From Allacma fusca (taxonomy: Eukaryota; Arthropoda; Collembola; Symphypleona; Sminthuridae): a stretch of 64,000 bases of DNA. Position numbers and translations under genes: made by a program. Below, one piece after another: positions 11,081-21,166 of the stretch. A model generated the notes under the pieces. The model did no database searches, was not told where the DNA came from, and worked only from the letters and a program-made list of their open reading frames with translations. How positions within the stretch are numbered: position 1 is the stretch's first letter; each line of letters begins with the position of its first letter. The stretch covers positions 65,461,001-65,525,000 of the forward strand of contig OX359247.1 in NCBI GenBank assembly GCA_947179485.1. The letters are read 5' to 3'.

Positions 11081-14000
11081 ATTAAAAAAGATGTTTAGTT
11101 AATTATGTGTAGTAGTGTCCCTGTATTGTAAGATAACGGTTTTATTGTGGAATAGAGTGCAAGGGTTGATTTCGAGAGTTGTGCAGTGCCGCTCCTCTTC
11201 CTCCTATGCTTGTATTTTCCCTTTGGCTGCATTATTGGAGCCGGATGGTACTCCTGGTGGGTTGAGCCCCATGGAAAGTGTATTACCATTATTGTCTACA
11301 CCGGACCGGATTACACAAACAACCCCCAGGCATAAGAGCTGGCAAATATCAGCGGAGAGAATGGGACAACCAAAATTTCTGTAATTCTTGGAAAAACACT
11401 TGCGTGCATACAGGGTTCCCCAAAACCTCCTCCCACCCTCTTATCAACAAAAAGCACATTCAAAGACAACTTCAAAATATTTGGCATCCCAATTTTCTAT
11501 GAAACTTTATAAAACTTCCACCCATGATTTGACTCGGCAGTAATATCCGGAAATGCTACGGAAGTGAGATTAATTTAAGAGTAAATTTAAAGTTTTTAAT
11601 TTTCGTATAATTTCGCTATAAATCTTGCTCAAGATTGGAATGAGCGAGGATTTCATAGAATTTGCAATTAACTGTATGTGGCTGCTGCGTTGAGAATTGT
11701 GCAGAAGGAAGAATTTGTCAATAATCATCCATTCCAATGGCTATAAGGTCTACTTTTTTGACTGCTCTGAATATGATAGCAAATAAAACCATTTAAATTG
11801 ACCAGAAATTGTTAGTCAAATATAATTTTCTTAATGAAAATCCTGACTTTAGGATAAAATGTTGATGCCTGAAGCCCGGATTTGGTTTAAAATAAGTGAC
11901 TGGAATATTTTGAAAGTTAGGTGCGAGAAAGAGTTGACTTGGGGGCGTGGATTTTAGGGATATAATAATTATAATATAATTATGTATAGAAGGTGTGAGT
12001 TAAAAGAGGATTAAATAATGTAAATTTTTTTTTGAATTGAAATTGAAGGGATTTTGGTTATGACTGGTAGGGACTGGGGAGGGGATGGGAATATTTAGTG
12101 GAACCCAATAAGGAGGAAGGAGAAATGAGAAGAGGAGGATAGTTATGATTTTGATATATTTGAAGAAAGTTGGAGGAGGATATTTGGTTAGGTTGTGTAG
12201 ATATATAATAATGTACATACAGAAGCGGTAGAAGCAATGACTTTGAGGATACTGGCAATAAAGTGATCCTTGTGGACGTGGCAGTAATGGAAGGCTTATA
12301 AGATTTTCAAATAAACCAGCTATTGACATATGTACTTTGTGTCTCTGCTTTTCATCCACTTTTGCCCCTGCTCCAATGCATTGAAACTCCCTCAGCTTTT
12401 CCTCTCCCTGCTCGTGTGTAACAAAGTTAATATGAATTGTTACGACTTCTCTTGTTAAGGAGGAAACAAAGGAAAGTTCCACATGGAGAGAGTGAGGAGA
12501 GAGAGAGGGAAAGCACTTGCGACAGGTGCAATAAATGTAATGGGCAAACTGCATTACCCGCACTTCTACCTCCACCCATTACAACACACATGCGTACATA
12601 AGTAAAGCAGTCGCTTGTCCAACACACGAAACCATAACCAGCATGTTCCGTAAATCGGGATCAGGACGGAGATAAATCGCTCTCCGCGTCCTCTCTTCCT
12701 CTTTTCCTCTTTCCCTCTCTTCCGAACCCCATCCTAACAACACCAACAAAACAGCTACTCCACATGTCTAATGCACTTCAGCTCATGCTAGATATGTACG
12801 TCTGTATTTCCACAATTATACCGCTACACATGTTATACTATCTACACATATAATATCTATGCATGAGTCCCTTCAATTTCCCCTCTGCAACTCACTCAGG
12901 CTAGAATCCCCTTAAAAGACCATTTTTTTCCTTCCAAAAATATTTGGACAAACTGTCTTGCCTCAGAATTTATTTTTTCTCGTTATAAGAGCAGTTCATT
13001 ATTGGAACCCAGTCTTCCTACTCCAAGCAATATTTTCATAAACACAGGATACTCAACCCAAGGACGAAAATCAAATCGTCCAGCATCCCGCCACACAAAT
13101 GATTCTTCTCCCACTTGGGAACTCCAACTGTCCCTAAGTATTTTTTACTCACGAACTTGTACTTTTATTCCTCTTTTCTAAATCCAATTAGAGCAAAATA
13201 TACCACCTTTATCTTCAAAATTACTCGGCATTCTTCCATTTCGCAAAGGCCAGACCATAGATTTAGTCATTTTAATGTCACATTGGAGTTATGTACATAC
13301 ATCTACAAAAAATATTCATACTACTATTTATAGTACTAAGGAAATTTCAGAAAGGGAATTTCCGTATAAAGGAATTGAAAGCCATATGCTACTTGTTATG
13401 TTTGAAAAGTAAATAGTGAAACTGAAGGATTCTGGAATAATTGGAACTTTTGTTCAAGTCAAATACGGGTTGATTTCATGGGTTCAGGTCAAATCGCAGA
13501 CTTGTCATCAAGAATATTTGCCAAGTGAAGGGAGATAGACACGTAATTTACTTATGCATTTCTCTAATAATTAAAATACATGAGCCAAATCAAATTTAAC
13601 TTTACTTTGACAAGTTTGAAATTTGAATACGGGATTCCAGGAAGGTATCCACAAACATCAAAATCCACGCTTACGTCAACAGTTAAATACACTTCCAACT
13701 CCAGTCAAATTTCGGCTCAAGCTCGTCTCGAAACTAGAGATGATATAATTCGGAATACTTTGAAGTACGAAATTCCAGCTAAAGAGCCGATAGTGCACTT
13801 GAAACTTTCCAAGGCAAGCTCAAGATGAAGGAACTGCTGGAAACATAGTATTCGCATTTGCGTCGGAATATAATTAATATCTATGTATATTTTTATCCTC
13901 TATAAGGTTGTGAGACATTTTTAGGTACAAGGAGCCAATTAAATTAGAATATTTCAACGCCACTCAAAGTATTGATAAGTTGTGACTATTTCCAGAAACA

Positions 14001-14419
14001 AGGGACTTGTGTGAATGATGGGAATATCTACATTTGTTAGAATTGATGAGGATCCAGGTCAAATGTTACGGACAGGTTTAATGCTTGGAAAGAGCTGAAG
14101 GAGAAGAGAGTGCGAGAAGTGGATTGGAAAAATAAAGCTGTGTAATGCTTATGTAAATGGTGTTGGTAGAAATAGACAATGGAGAGTAGTCCTGACGTGA
14201 CAACGTCAAAGCGACTGGGAGAAAATAGGACGAGGTAAAAAAAAGGAAAGAATGGTGGGAAATGGGGAAAAGTTGACGGGCGGCTTGATTGAGTCATTGT
14301 AGATGAAAAGGTTTTGATGTATGTGTTGGTTCTTTTATGATATCCTAAACCGGACATTTCGTGCCAGTTAATTTTGATTGTGAGAGCGGTGGTTGTCAGG
14401 AGGATGGTTACGTACATGT

Positions 14420-14454
14420 GTATATGGTATATGGTATATGGTACATGGCATATG
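14420..14454. repeat. 7-bp tandem repeat, unit GTATATG, 5 copies
   Basis: Three perfect units are followed by GTACATG and GCATATG variants. Confidence 0.9.
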
Positions 14455-15033
14455 GTGATAGACGATAGACTGCTACTGCAGTGTGTACCATTGGCGAAAT
14501 ATGAGGTGATTGGGGTCCATGTGGAGAGGAGCGGAGTGAGTTGGAAGACGTTAATTAAGGCCATTTAATGCCTCACCTCCGTATAATTAAGTTTGGCAAT
14601 CCACGTAAATGGGTGCAGTGGGTGTGCCCGGAGGTAGTTAGCAACGTGCGAAGTGACACTCTTCACAAATATCTACACATGCTCTGAGTATAGCAAGTCA
14701 TCTCTCCCTTATTAACTATTCATCCTCCAAGGCTCGCAGTCTCATCTTCCCTTTCCTTCTCACTTTCTCTCCACTCACATTTCTCCCTTTCAAACCCAAC
14801 ACATACGAAGTAGGCCTACATTGGGAAGTGTCTGGCAAAGTAAATCATTACCCATGTTGTCCATTTAAAAGGATCCATGTAGGTAGATACGCATACTTAC
14901 ATACGTGGAGCAAACGGGCTTGCATTCTCACTACTTGTTCTATTCACCTAATTTCCGTAATTAAGTATAAAGACATTTAGTTAAATCCACTCCCCTGTGC
15001 TAGCAAACCCAGTCTACTCCTACTCCACATAAC

Positions 15034-15038
15034 GTCGC
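15034..15038. other. Left target-site duplication GTCGC
   Basis: GTCGC directly precedes the TG that opens the left LTR and is repeated exactly at 22067-22071 after the CA closing the right LTR. A 5-bp duplication fits BEL/Pao integrase. Confidence 0.95.
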
Positions 15039-15065
15039 TGTTCAGGCTGCATTAGCCTAAACTAT

Positions 15066-15157
15066 ATTTGCATTTTTTACCTGGAGTCCAGCTCCCTTAT
15101 ACACAGAACACCCGAACGTTCTAACTAATTTGCATTTCTTAGCTGGAGCCCAGCTCC
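15066..15157 (+). promoter_or_regulatory. Duplicated 30-bp U3 motif in the 5' LTR
   Basis: Two 30-bp copies (15066-15095 and 15128-15157) differ at three positions. Each contains CTGGAGYCCAGCTCC preceded by ATTTGCATTT. In the second copy AGCTGG-AGC-CCAGCT is a perfect 6-bp inverted repeat with a 3-nt spacer. Position in U3, upstream of the TATA box, suggests a duplicated enhancer-like site; that role is an inference. The same pair occurs in the right LTR at offset 6128. Confidence 0.5.
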
Positions 15158-15533
15158 TACCTTTTACCTCATTTACCTTTCTTATTGTACTAATTATGCT
15201 TGTATTTGTCTGAATGTCTACTTTGAGTAGCTCACCTGGGGCTCCCAAATACTAATGTCAATACTTTTCTAACGTTTCTAAAATACCTGGATATTATTCT
15301 AATCATTTTTTCTGCTAACCCTACAATCTAATGAGTGAGTTGAATCACCGGTCAAGCTCAACTCTTCATATACAACTATTTTTGTAACCTATGTATGTAC
15401 CTTTTTTATATGCTTTATCTTATATGTATTTTAACCTAGTTTAAGCGCTATACCAATGTATTACAAATTACTCTTTATTCATAATTATTTGATTGTAATA
15501 CGTTTTCCTCCAAAAGACAAAGAAACCTCGCCC

Positions 15534-15562
15534 TATAAAAGGGCTCCGAGACTACAACTCGG
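15534..15562 (+). promoter_or_regulatory. LTR promoter: TATA box and downstream hairpin
   Basis: TATAAAAG at 15534-15541 is a strong TATA box. It is followed at once by CCGAG-actacaa-CTCGG (15546-15550 and 15558-15562), a 5-bp stem with a 7-nt loop lying at or just before the expected start site about 25-30 bp downstream of TATA. The same arrangement (TATATAAG plus a perfect 7-bp stem) is kept in the diverged LTR at 47263-47293. The exact transcription start is not visible. Confidence 0.65.
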
Positions 15563-15943
15563 CGAGCACTTCTTCTCCAACCTCTCCACTGTAAGGACCT
15601 CAATTTCCTGGAGCATTATCTCCAAAATTCCTACACTTTACTCTGCACATTCCCACTTTACCCCTTTGACATTACCAAGTGTATTTTAACCATAATTGAC
15701 CCTACCTAAGTTCACTTTGGAGTGTATCTTTTCCAAAGCTCCGTAATTAATTTGTACCCTTTAAACTTAGTACCTTGTAGTAACTATTCTTGATGCAGTA
15801 ATTAAATTGAGTCTTATTGAGGTTTAACATACTGTTGTTTGCTCCAATCTTTTACAACACATTTGCTCCATATTTCCATCTCGAACCATAAGTCCCTTAT
15901 CTATCAGGAACACAAGTTATCCCGTTTCTAACGAAACATTTTT

Positions 15944-15961
15944 TGGTCCTTCGAACCGGAT
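15944..15961 (+). other. Primer-binding-site-like segment
   Basis: TGGTCCTTCGAACCGGAT begins 5 nt after the left LTR. Its reverse complement ends in CCA and contains GGTTCGAA, as expected for priming by a tRNA-like molecule. However TTCGAA lies only 3 nt from the CCA, closer than in a canonical tRNA 3' end, so the primer identity is unresolved. As I remember them, BEL elements often carry a similar sequence at this place; that is recollection, not a search. Confidence 0.6.
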
Positions 15962-16040
15962 CTGGTGTAGATCAGAGCCGATTACACTGAACCCTTTCCT
16001 TAAGTTTTAATTTGTGTTCCTCTGGGTAGGAACTTAGAAT

Positions 16041-19000
16041 ATGTCTCTCCCCAGTGAAAAAACCCTCCGCGGCGCCCAGTCGTCCGTCAAGGGTCGATTC
16101 ACCATCCTTGAGAAGGAAATTGCAAATCAGGGGACACTGAAGTTCTCCCGGGTAAGGTACGACGCCCTCCTGAAGCAAGTTCAAACCGGTTGGAGTAACT
16201 TCGAAACTGCCAACAGCCAGATCTACGTGTACCTTGCCGATGATGCTGCCATAGCCGCCCAGGAGAAAGAGGTCGGCGATCTCAGTTCCCGCCACCTAAA
16301 GTTACTGGAGGATTTGGAAATCCTCAAACCAGACGCCATCCCCACCACTTCCAGCGCCAAGGTGAAGCTACCCGACCTGGAAGTTCCTGTGTTCCATGGG
16401 GAACTTGAGAAATGGACTTCCTTCTATGACCTGTTTAGCGCGGCAGTTCATAGCCAAAGTGGATTGAGCCCTTCCCAGAAGCTTCAATATCTGAAGACAT
16501 CCCTAAAGGGGGAAGCGGAGTCGATCATAAGCCATCTGTCAATCACCGATAGCAACTACGCCGAGGCGTGGACGCTACTGAAGGAACGCTTCGACAACAA
16601 GCGTGAAATCATCGAGGCTCATCTTAACCGCCTCATCAACCAACCCATCATGAAGGAGGAATCTGGAGCCGCTCTACGCCGTCTCATCGACGTCTCCAGA
16701 GAATGCATCCAAGCATTACGTGTCCTCAAATTACCAACCGACCATTGGGATGCCTGGCTTGTCCACACCTTGAAGGACAAACTAGACCCTGAAACTCGTC
16801 GCCAGTGGATTCTTTCTCTGAAGAGCACGGACATGCCCACATTTAAGGAATTCTGCGAATTCATCTCCCAGCGTGCCCGTGCAGTCACCGAGTCCACCAG
16901 CACAAAACCATCTGCCTCTAAGTCCAACGGTGGTTCCAGCTCCAAACCGAAGTCTGTCTCCTCCAACCATGGTACCACCGACTCCAAATGTAAGGTCTGC
17001 AAGGATCAATTTCATCCTCTCTTCAAATGTTCAACATTCCAGAAGTGGTCAGTTAAGGACCGACGGGACTATGTCAAGTCCAAGAACCTGTGCTTCAACT
17101 GCTTCAGCACGAACCACAAGAGCCAACCTTGTGGGAACAAGACTAGTTGCAAGAAGTGCAACAAGCGCCATCACACGATGGTCCACACGGAATTATCATC
17201 TGACTCTCAACCGGCCGGAGAATCGGCTACATCCCATCACGTTGCGAAGAACGAGTCAACCACGACCCATGTTCTCCTCCCCACGGCAGTCGTTAACATC
17301 GAAGATTCCCAGGGAAATATTCACGCCGTCCGAGCTCTGTTAGACAGCGGATCTGAAGTTAGCTTCGTGGCTGAACGGATCGTCAAGCAGCTTGGATTGA
17401 AGACTCGTAACGCCAACATCTCTGTTAATGGCGTCTCCAATGTCACCGTGGGTTCATCTCGTAAGCTCGCCCATGTCCCGCTATCTTCGCGTGTCTACAC
17501 TTACCGCACAACCCTTGAAGCCCTAGTCATGCCTAAGGTAACCGGCAAACTTCCAGGTACGAAGAACTGTACTGCAGACATGGAGCACCTCCGAGGTCTC
17601 CGCTTGGCGGATCCATTCTTCTTCAAACCTGAAGAAGTTGACCTCATCATAGGCGCAGAGCTGTTCTCGTCTTTGTTAAGGAAAACCGCAAAAATCACTG
17701 GACCTCCAGGATTTCCTGACGCGGTTGACACCATGTTTGGATGGGTCGTATTAGGCGTTGATTCGTCAACAACATCTCGACCATCCGTAACGTCTCTCCA
17801 CGCCAGTTGTGACCTAGCCAACGCCGTTCAAAGGTTTTGGGAACTCGAATCTGTTCCACCTGGGGAAGCTGAGTCCAACGAATCCTCGTTAGCCGAAGAC
17901 TACTTCAAGTCCACCTACCAAAGATTACCTGACGGTCGCTACATGGTGAGGCTTCCCATGAAGCCGAACGCCCCTGCCCTTGGTCCGTCAAGGTACAATG
18001 CCGTTCGTCGCCTTCACCAAATGGAGAAAAGGTTCTCCAAGGACCCACTGTTCCAGCAACAGTACATCGCCGCCATGAAGGAGTACCAAGCTATGGGGTA
18101 CATGGTGAAGGTTCCTGCTAAGGATTCAACCATTGAATCACCCTCCACCTACTACATGCCACATCATGGAGTAGTGAAAGCCTCCAGTAGTACTACACAA
18201 CTCCGTGTGGTATTTGATTCATCAGCTAAGTCATCTTCAGGAGTGTCATTGAATGACAAGCTCCTTGTCGGACCTAAGACCCAGGAAGACTTACTGTCCC
18301 ACCTTCTCAGATTCCGTATGTGGAAATACGCCATATCAACTGATATAAAGCAGATGTATCACCAATTCCAGATACATCCCGATGACCAGCCACTGCAAAG
18401 AGTTGTTTGGCGCGAGGATCCCCGTAGCCCAATTGAAGATTGGCACATGACCGTCGTCACGTTTGGCAACTGTGCCTCACCTTTCCTCGCTACTCGAGCT
18501 CTGAACCAACTTGCAAATGATGAAATGGATTCTTTACCAGCAGCTTCTAAGGTAATGCTCCACGACGTTTACGTGGACAATATAATGACCGGTGAAGATG
18601 ACATGTCCCGGGCACTCGCCCTTCAAGATGAACTGCTCCAGCTGAGCAGCCGGGGGAGAATTCAACTACGTAAATGGATCTCCAACGACGCTGCTCTTCT
18701 GACCCGCCTCGATCCTAGCCTATGCGAAACCAAGTTTCCCATGGATATGTATCCAGATGATACTTTCAGCACACTTGGTCTCAACTGGAATCCCTTGTCT
18801 GACTCATTTTGCTTCTCCGTAAGGACACCAAGCAATCAGGGAACCCACACCAAGAGATCGTTCCTATCGGGCGTCTCTAAGATATTTGACCCCATGGGTT
18901 GGCTTTCCCCTGTGACTATCAAAATAAAGATTTTGTTCCAGTCTTTATGGCACGAAGACATGGCCTGGGATGATCCACTACCAGAACACGTTTTGTCATC

Positions 19001-21137
19001 TTGGATGACGATTCTCCAAACGCTTAAATCGATTGCAAGTGTCAAGATTCCGCGATATGCCAAGCTCCCGTCCTCGAAACTACAACTCCTTGGGTTTTGT
19101 GACGCTTCCGAAAAGGCATACGCAGCTGCCGTATACCTAAAGTCCGTGAATGCTGATGAAGTCTCCATTAACCTCCTGATTGCCAAGACTCGTGTAGCAC
19201 CAAAGAAGCAGGAGACACTCCCTCGTCTGGAGCTTTGTGGTGCACTTCTCCTGGTTCAACTACTGGACGCAGTCAAAAGTCATCTTCGACACCCCATCGA
19301 AGAGACACATCTTTGGACTGATTCCACGATTGTCCTGTCCTGGATAGCTGATCCTTCCAACTGGAAAACCTTCGTATCCAATCGGATTTCAACCATTGTG
19401 AAGTCTTATCCGAGATCCCGCTGGCACCATGTCAGAAGTCACGACAATCCAGCAGATTGTGCGTCTCGTGGAGTCAACCCCAACGAGCTAGAAGATCACC
19501 CACTATGGTGGCACGGCCCCAGCTGGTGTGTGAATCCGTCCTTCAATTTTGCCGACGAGTGCAAGATTGAAAAGCCCTTGGCCATTCCGGAAATCCGAAC
19601 CGTAAGGACCCACGCGGTCACAACCGATTCATTGATCCTCGAACGATACTCCTCTCTACAGACTCTCCTTCGAGTCGTCGCAGCCTGCCTTCGGGTTTCA
19701 CCGAAGAGAAGAGTCAAAGACCCTATGTCGGAGTTCTCAGTCAATGAACTTCACATAGCCCTACAGCGCTGCATCATGTCTGCCCAAACGACAGAATTTC
19801 CAAAGGAGATAGCCGCCTGCCTGAATAAATCTCCGCTACCACGCAAAAGCAAAATACTTTCACTCAGCCCATTTTTAGATACAACGGGTCTTCTCCGCGT
19901 TGGCGGCCGGCTTCGTCACTCCAACCTTCCAGAGGATCGAAAGTTTCCAATCTTACTTCCCAGCAAGGGTAACCTCACTCAGTTGATCGTTCATGACGAA
20001 CACCGTCGAGGACTTCACGCAGGACCACAGTTGCTATTATCAATGATCATGCAAAGATACTGGATAGTCCGCGGACGAGCGGTAGTCAAGACCTTCGTCC
20101 AAAAATGTGTAACCTGCTTTCGTCACCGCGCTGCAACCGCAGCACAGAAGATGGGCGACTTGCCACCAATGAGAGTGAATCAATCCCGGGCGTTCCTGAA
20201 GACTGGTGTTGACTTTGCGGGTCCATTCGTTCTGAAGAGATCGTTTGGACCAAGGAACACGCAGACCTTCAAATCATACGTTTGTGTCTTCGTCTGCTTC
20301 ACAACCCATGCTATTCATCTTGAGCCAGTTAGCGACTTAACTACCGATGCCTTCATTGCAGCCTTGAAACGGTTTGTCTCGCGTCGCGGTCTGTGCTCAG
20401 ATATGTCCAGTGATTGTGGAACCAACTTCGTGGGAGCAGACAAAGAGTTGCAGAAAGATTTGGAAATACTACGAACTTCTGATGGCCTTCGCAAGGTAAC
20501 CAGCTCCCTCTCTTCCGTAGGCATCCGGTGGCATTTCAATCCACCATCCGCTCCTCATTTTGGAGGCCTCTGGGAAGCTGGAGTGAAGCTGGTTAAGAAC
20601 CATATGAAGCGCGTGATGGGGACAACTACCCTTAACTTCGAGGAGTTGACAACTGTGCTTGCACAGATCGAGGCATGCGTTAACTCTCGTCCCATCTCAC
20701 CATTATCCACGGACCCGGAAGACCTCTCTGCTCTTACACCGGGTCATTTCCTTATTGGGCAACCGCTCAATTCCATTCCAGAGCCTGATCTTACCGACTT
20801 GAAGATCAACCGACTGTCTCGTTGGCAATTGTGTCAACAGATTACACAGGAGTTCTGGAAGCGCTGGCACACAGAATACCTTGCCACTCTTCAACAACGT
20901 CCTAAATGGGCCTCCGAAGAGGACAACATCAAGATCGGGACCTTGGTGTTGATTAAGGATGACCGACTGCCCTCTTTGAAGTGGAAACTTGGTCGCGTCA
21001 CCGAAGTTCATCCTGGCAAGGACAACCTGGTGCGAGTCGTAACACTCAAAACATCCGAAGGAGAGCTGAAGAGACCCGTAGCTAAGCTATGCCCGCTTCC
21101 ACTCGCTAATAAGTCCGGTACAAATCCAACATGTTGA
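16041..21137 (+). CDS. gag-pol: BEL/Pao Gag-Pol polyprotein (1698 aa)
   Basis: This polyprotein makes the element's capsid, protease, reverse transcriptase (RT), RNase H and integrase, which would act in cytoplasmic particles and then at nuclear DNA. Visible order: a DUF1759-like Gag region from about residue 111 (PDLEVPVFHGE) to 260; three zinc knuckles at C317-C330 (CCHC), C351-C364 (CCHC) and C370-H382 (CCHH); an aspartic protease with LLDSGS and D435; RT at about 690-900 with STDIKQMYHQF (D768) and YVDN at 844-847; RNase H with D1021, E1064, D1094 and D1139; an integrase zinc site H1321/H1326/C1356/C1359; an integrase core D1391, D1458, E1512; and a DUF5641-like tail from about 1600. The ATG at 16041 has A at -3 and lies 102 nt past the LTR. 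The frame is uninterrupted, so Gag and Pol are fused without a frameshift or internal stop. The oddity is N847 where most RTs have the second Asp of YxDD. No env is present. Confidence 0.97.
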   Translation: MSLPSEKTLRGAQSSVKGRFTILEKEIANQGTLKFSRVRYDALLKQVQTGWSNFETANSQIYVYLADDAAIAAQEKEVGDLSSRHLKLLEDLEILKPDAIPTTSSAKVKLPDLEVPVFHGELEKWTSFYDLFSAAVHSQSGLSPSQKLQYLKTSLKGEAESIISHLSITDSNYAEAWTLLKERFDNKREIIEAHLNRLINQPIMKEESGAALRRLIDVSRECIQALRVLKLPTDHWDAWLVHTLKDKLDPETRRQWILSLKSTDMPTFKEFCEFISQRARAVTESTSTKPSASKSNGGSSSKPKSVSSNHGTTDSKCKVCKDQFHPLFKCSTFQKWSVKDRRDYVKSKNLCFNCFSTNHKSQPCGNKTSCKKCNKRHHTMVHTELSSDSQPAGESATSHHVAKNESTTTHVLLPTAVVNIEDSQGNIHAVRALLDSGSEVSFVAERIVKQLGLKTRNANISVNGVSNVTVGSSRKLAHVPLSSRVYTYRTTLEALVMPKVTGKLPGTKNCTADMEHLRGLRLADPFFFKPEEVDLIIGAELFSSLLRKTAKITGPPGFPDAVDTMFGWVVLGVDSSTTSRPSVTSLHASCDLANAVQRFWELESVPPGEAESNESSLAEDYFKSTYQRLPDGRYMVRLPMKPNAPALGPSRYNAVRRLHQMEKRFSKDPLFQQQYIAAMKEYQAMGYMVKVPAKDSTIESPSTYYMPHHGVVKASSSTTQLRVVFDSSAKSSSGVSLNDKLLVGPKTQEDLLSHLLRFRMWKYAISTDIKQMYHQFQIHPDDQPLQRVVWREDPRSPIEDWHMTVVTFGNCASPFLATRALNQLANDEMDSLPAASKVMLHDVYVDNIMTGEDDMSRALALQDELLQLSSRGRIQLRKWISNDAALLTRLDPSLCETKFPMDMYPDDTFSTLGLNWNPLSDSFCFSVRTPSNQGTHTKRSFLSGVSKIFDPMGWLSPVTIKIKILFQSLWHEDMAWDDPLPEHVLSSWMTILQTLKSIASVKIPRYAKLPSSKLQLLGFCDASEKAYAAAVYLKSVNADEVSINLLIAKTRVAPKKQETLPRLELCGALLLVQLLDAVKSHLRHPIEETHLWTDSTIVLSWIADPSNWKTFVSNRISTIVKSYPRSRWHHVRSHDNPADCASRGVNPNELEDHPLWWHGPSWCVNPSFNFADECKIEKPLAIPEIRTVRTHAVTTDSLILERYSSLQTLLRVVAACLRVSPKRRVKDPMSEFSVNELHIALQRCIMSAQTTEFPKEIAACLNKSPLPRKSKILSLSPFLDTTGLLRVGGRLRHSNLPEDRKFPILLPSKGNLTQLIVHDEHRRGLHAGPQLLLSMIMQRYWIVRGRAVVKTFVQKCVTCFRHRAATAAQKMGDLPPMRVNQSRAFLKTGVDFAGPFVLKRSFGPRNTQTFKSYVCVFVCFTTHAIHLEPVSDLTTDAFIAALKRFVSRRGLCSDMSSDCGTNFVGADKELQKDLEILRTSDGLRKVTSSLSSVGIRWHFNPPSAPHFGGLWEAGVKLVKNHMKRVMGTTTLNFEELTTVLAQIEACVNSRPISPLSTDPEDLSALTPGHFLIGQPLNSIPEPDLTDLKINRLSRWQLCQQITQEFWKRWHTEYLATLQQRPKWASEEDNIKIGTLVLIKDDRLPSLKWKLGRVTEVHPGKDNLVRVVTLKTSEGELKRPVAKLCPLPLANKSGTNPTC

Positions 21138-21154
21138 ATAATACCAATTATTCA

Positions 21155-21166
21155 AGGCCCGGAGAA
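21155..21166 (+). other. Candidate polypurine tract before the 3' LTR
   Basis: AAGGCCCGGAGAA-type sequence lies directly before the right LTR. Only the last six bases (GGAGAA) are pure purine, so this is a short, interrupted tract. Its position is right for priming plus-strand DNA. Confidence 0.45.

Larger units (their letters stand above)
7347..15033. other. Non-coding stretch between the two main mobile elements
   Basis: No supported host gene. The longest open frames (12000-12575 minus, about 190 codons, and 14037-14564 minus, about 175 codons) lie in strongly purine-biased DNA and translate into Ser/Pro/Phe/Leu/His-rich low-complexity chains without domains, so I do not call them. Tandem repeats occur at 11001-11080 and 14420-14454. 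Confidence 0.7.
15039..15938 (+). repeat. 5' LTR of the BEL/Pao element
   Basis: Paired exactly with 21167-22066 (offset 6128). Bases 15039-15864 are identical to the partner, then six substitutions occur at 15865, 15872, 15884, 15889, 15898 and 15913, and the last 25 bp are identical again. It contains a TATA box at 15534-15541, a hairpin just downstream, a duplicated U3 motif (15066-15095 and 15128-15157) and a poly(A)-like ATTAAA at 15801-15806. Confidence 0.97.

Noticed and set aside
12000-12575. Minus-strand open frame of about 190 codons
   Set aside because: It lies in purine-biased DNA, its translation is Ser/Pro/Phe/Leu/His-rich without domains, and neighbouring frames are also open.
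15057-15248. Minus-strand frame of 63 codons present twice (also 21185-21376)
   Set aside because: It is duplicated only because it lies in the LTRs; there is no domain and the frame is a shadow of LTR sequence.
16619-17343. Several overlapping frames on both strands inside the Gag region
   Set aside because: They are shadows of the GC-richer Gag-Pol frame, which alone shows conserved domains.
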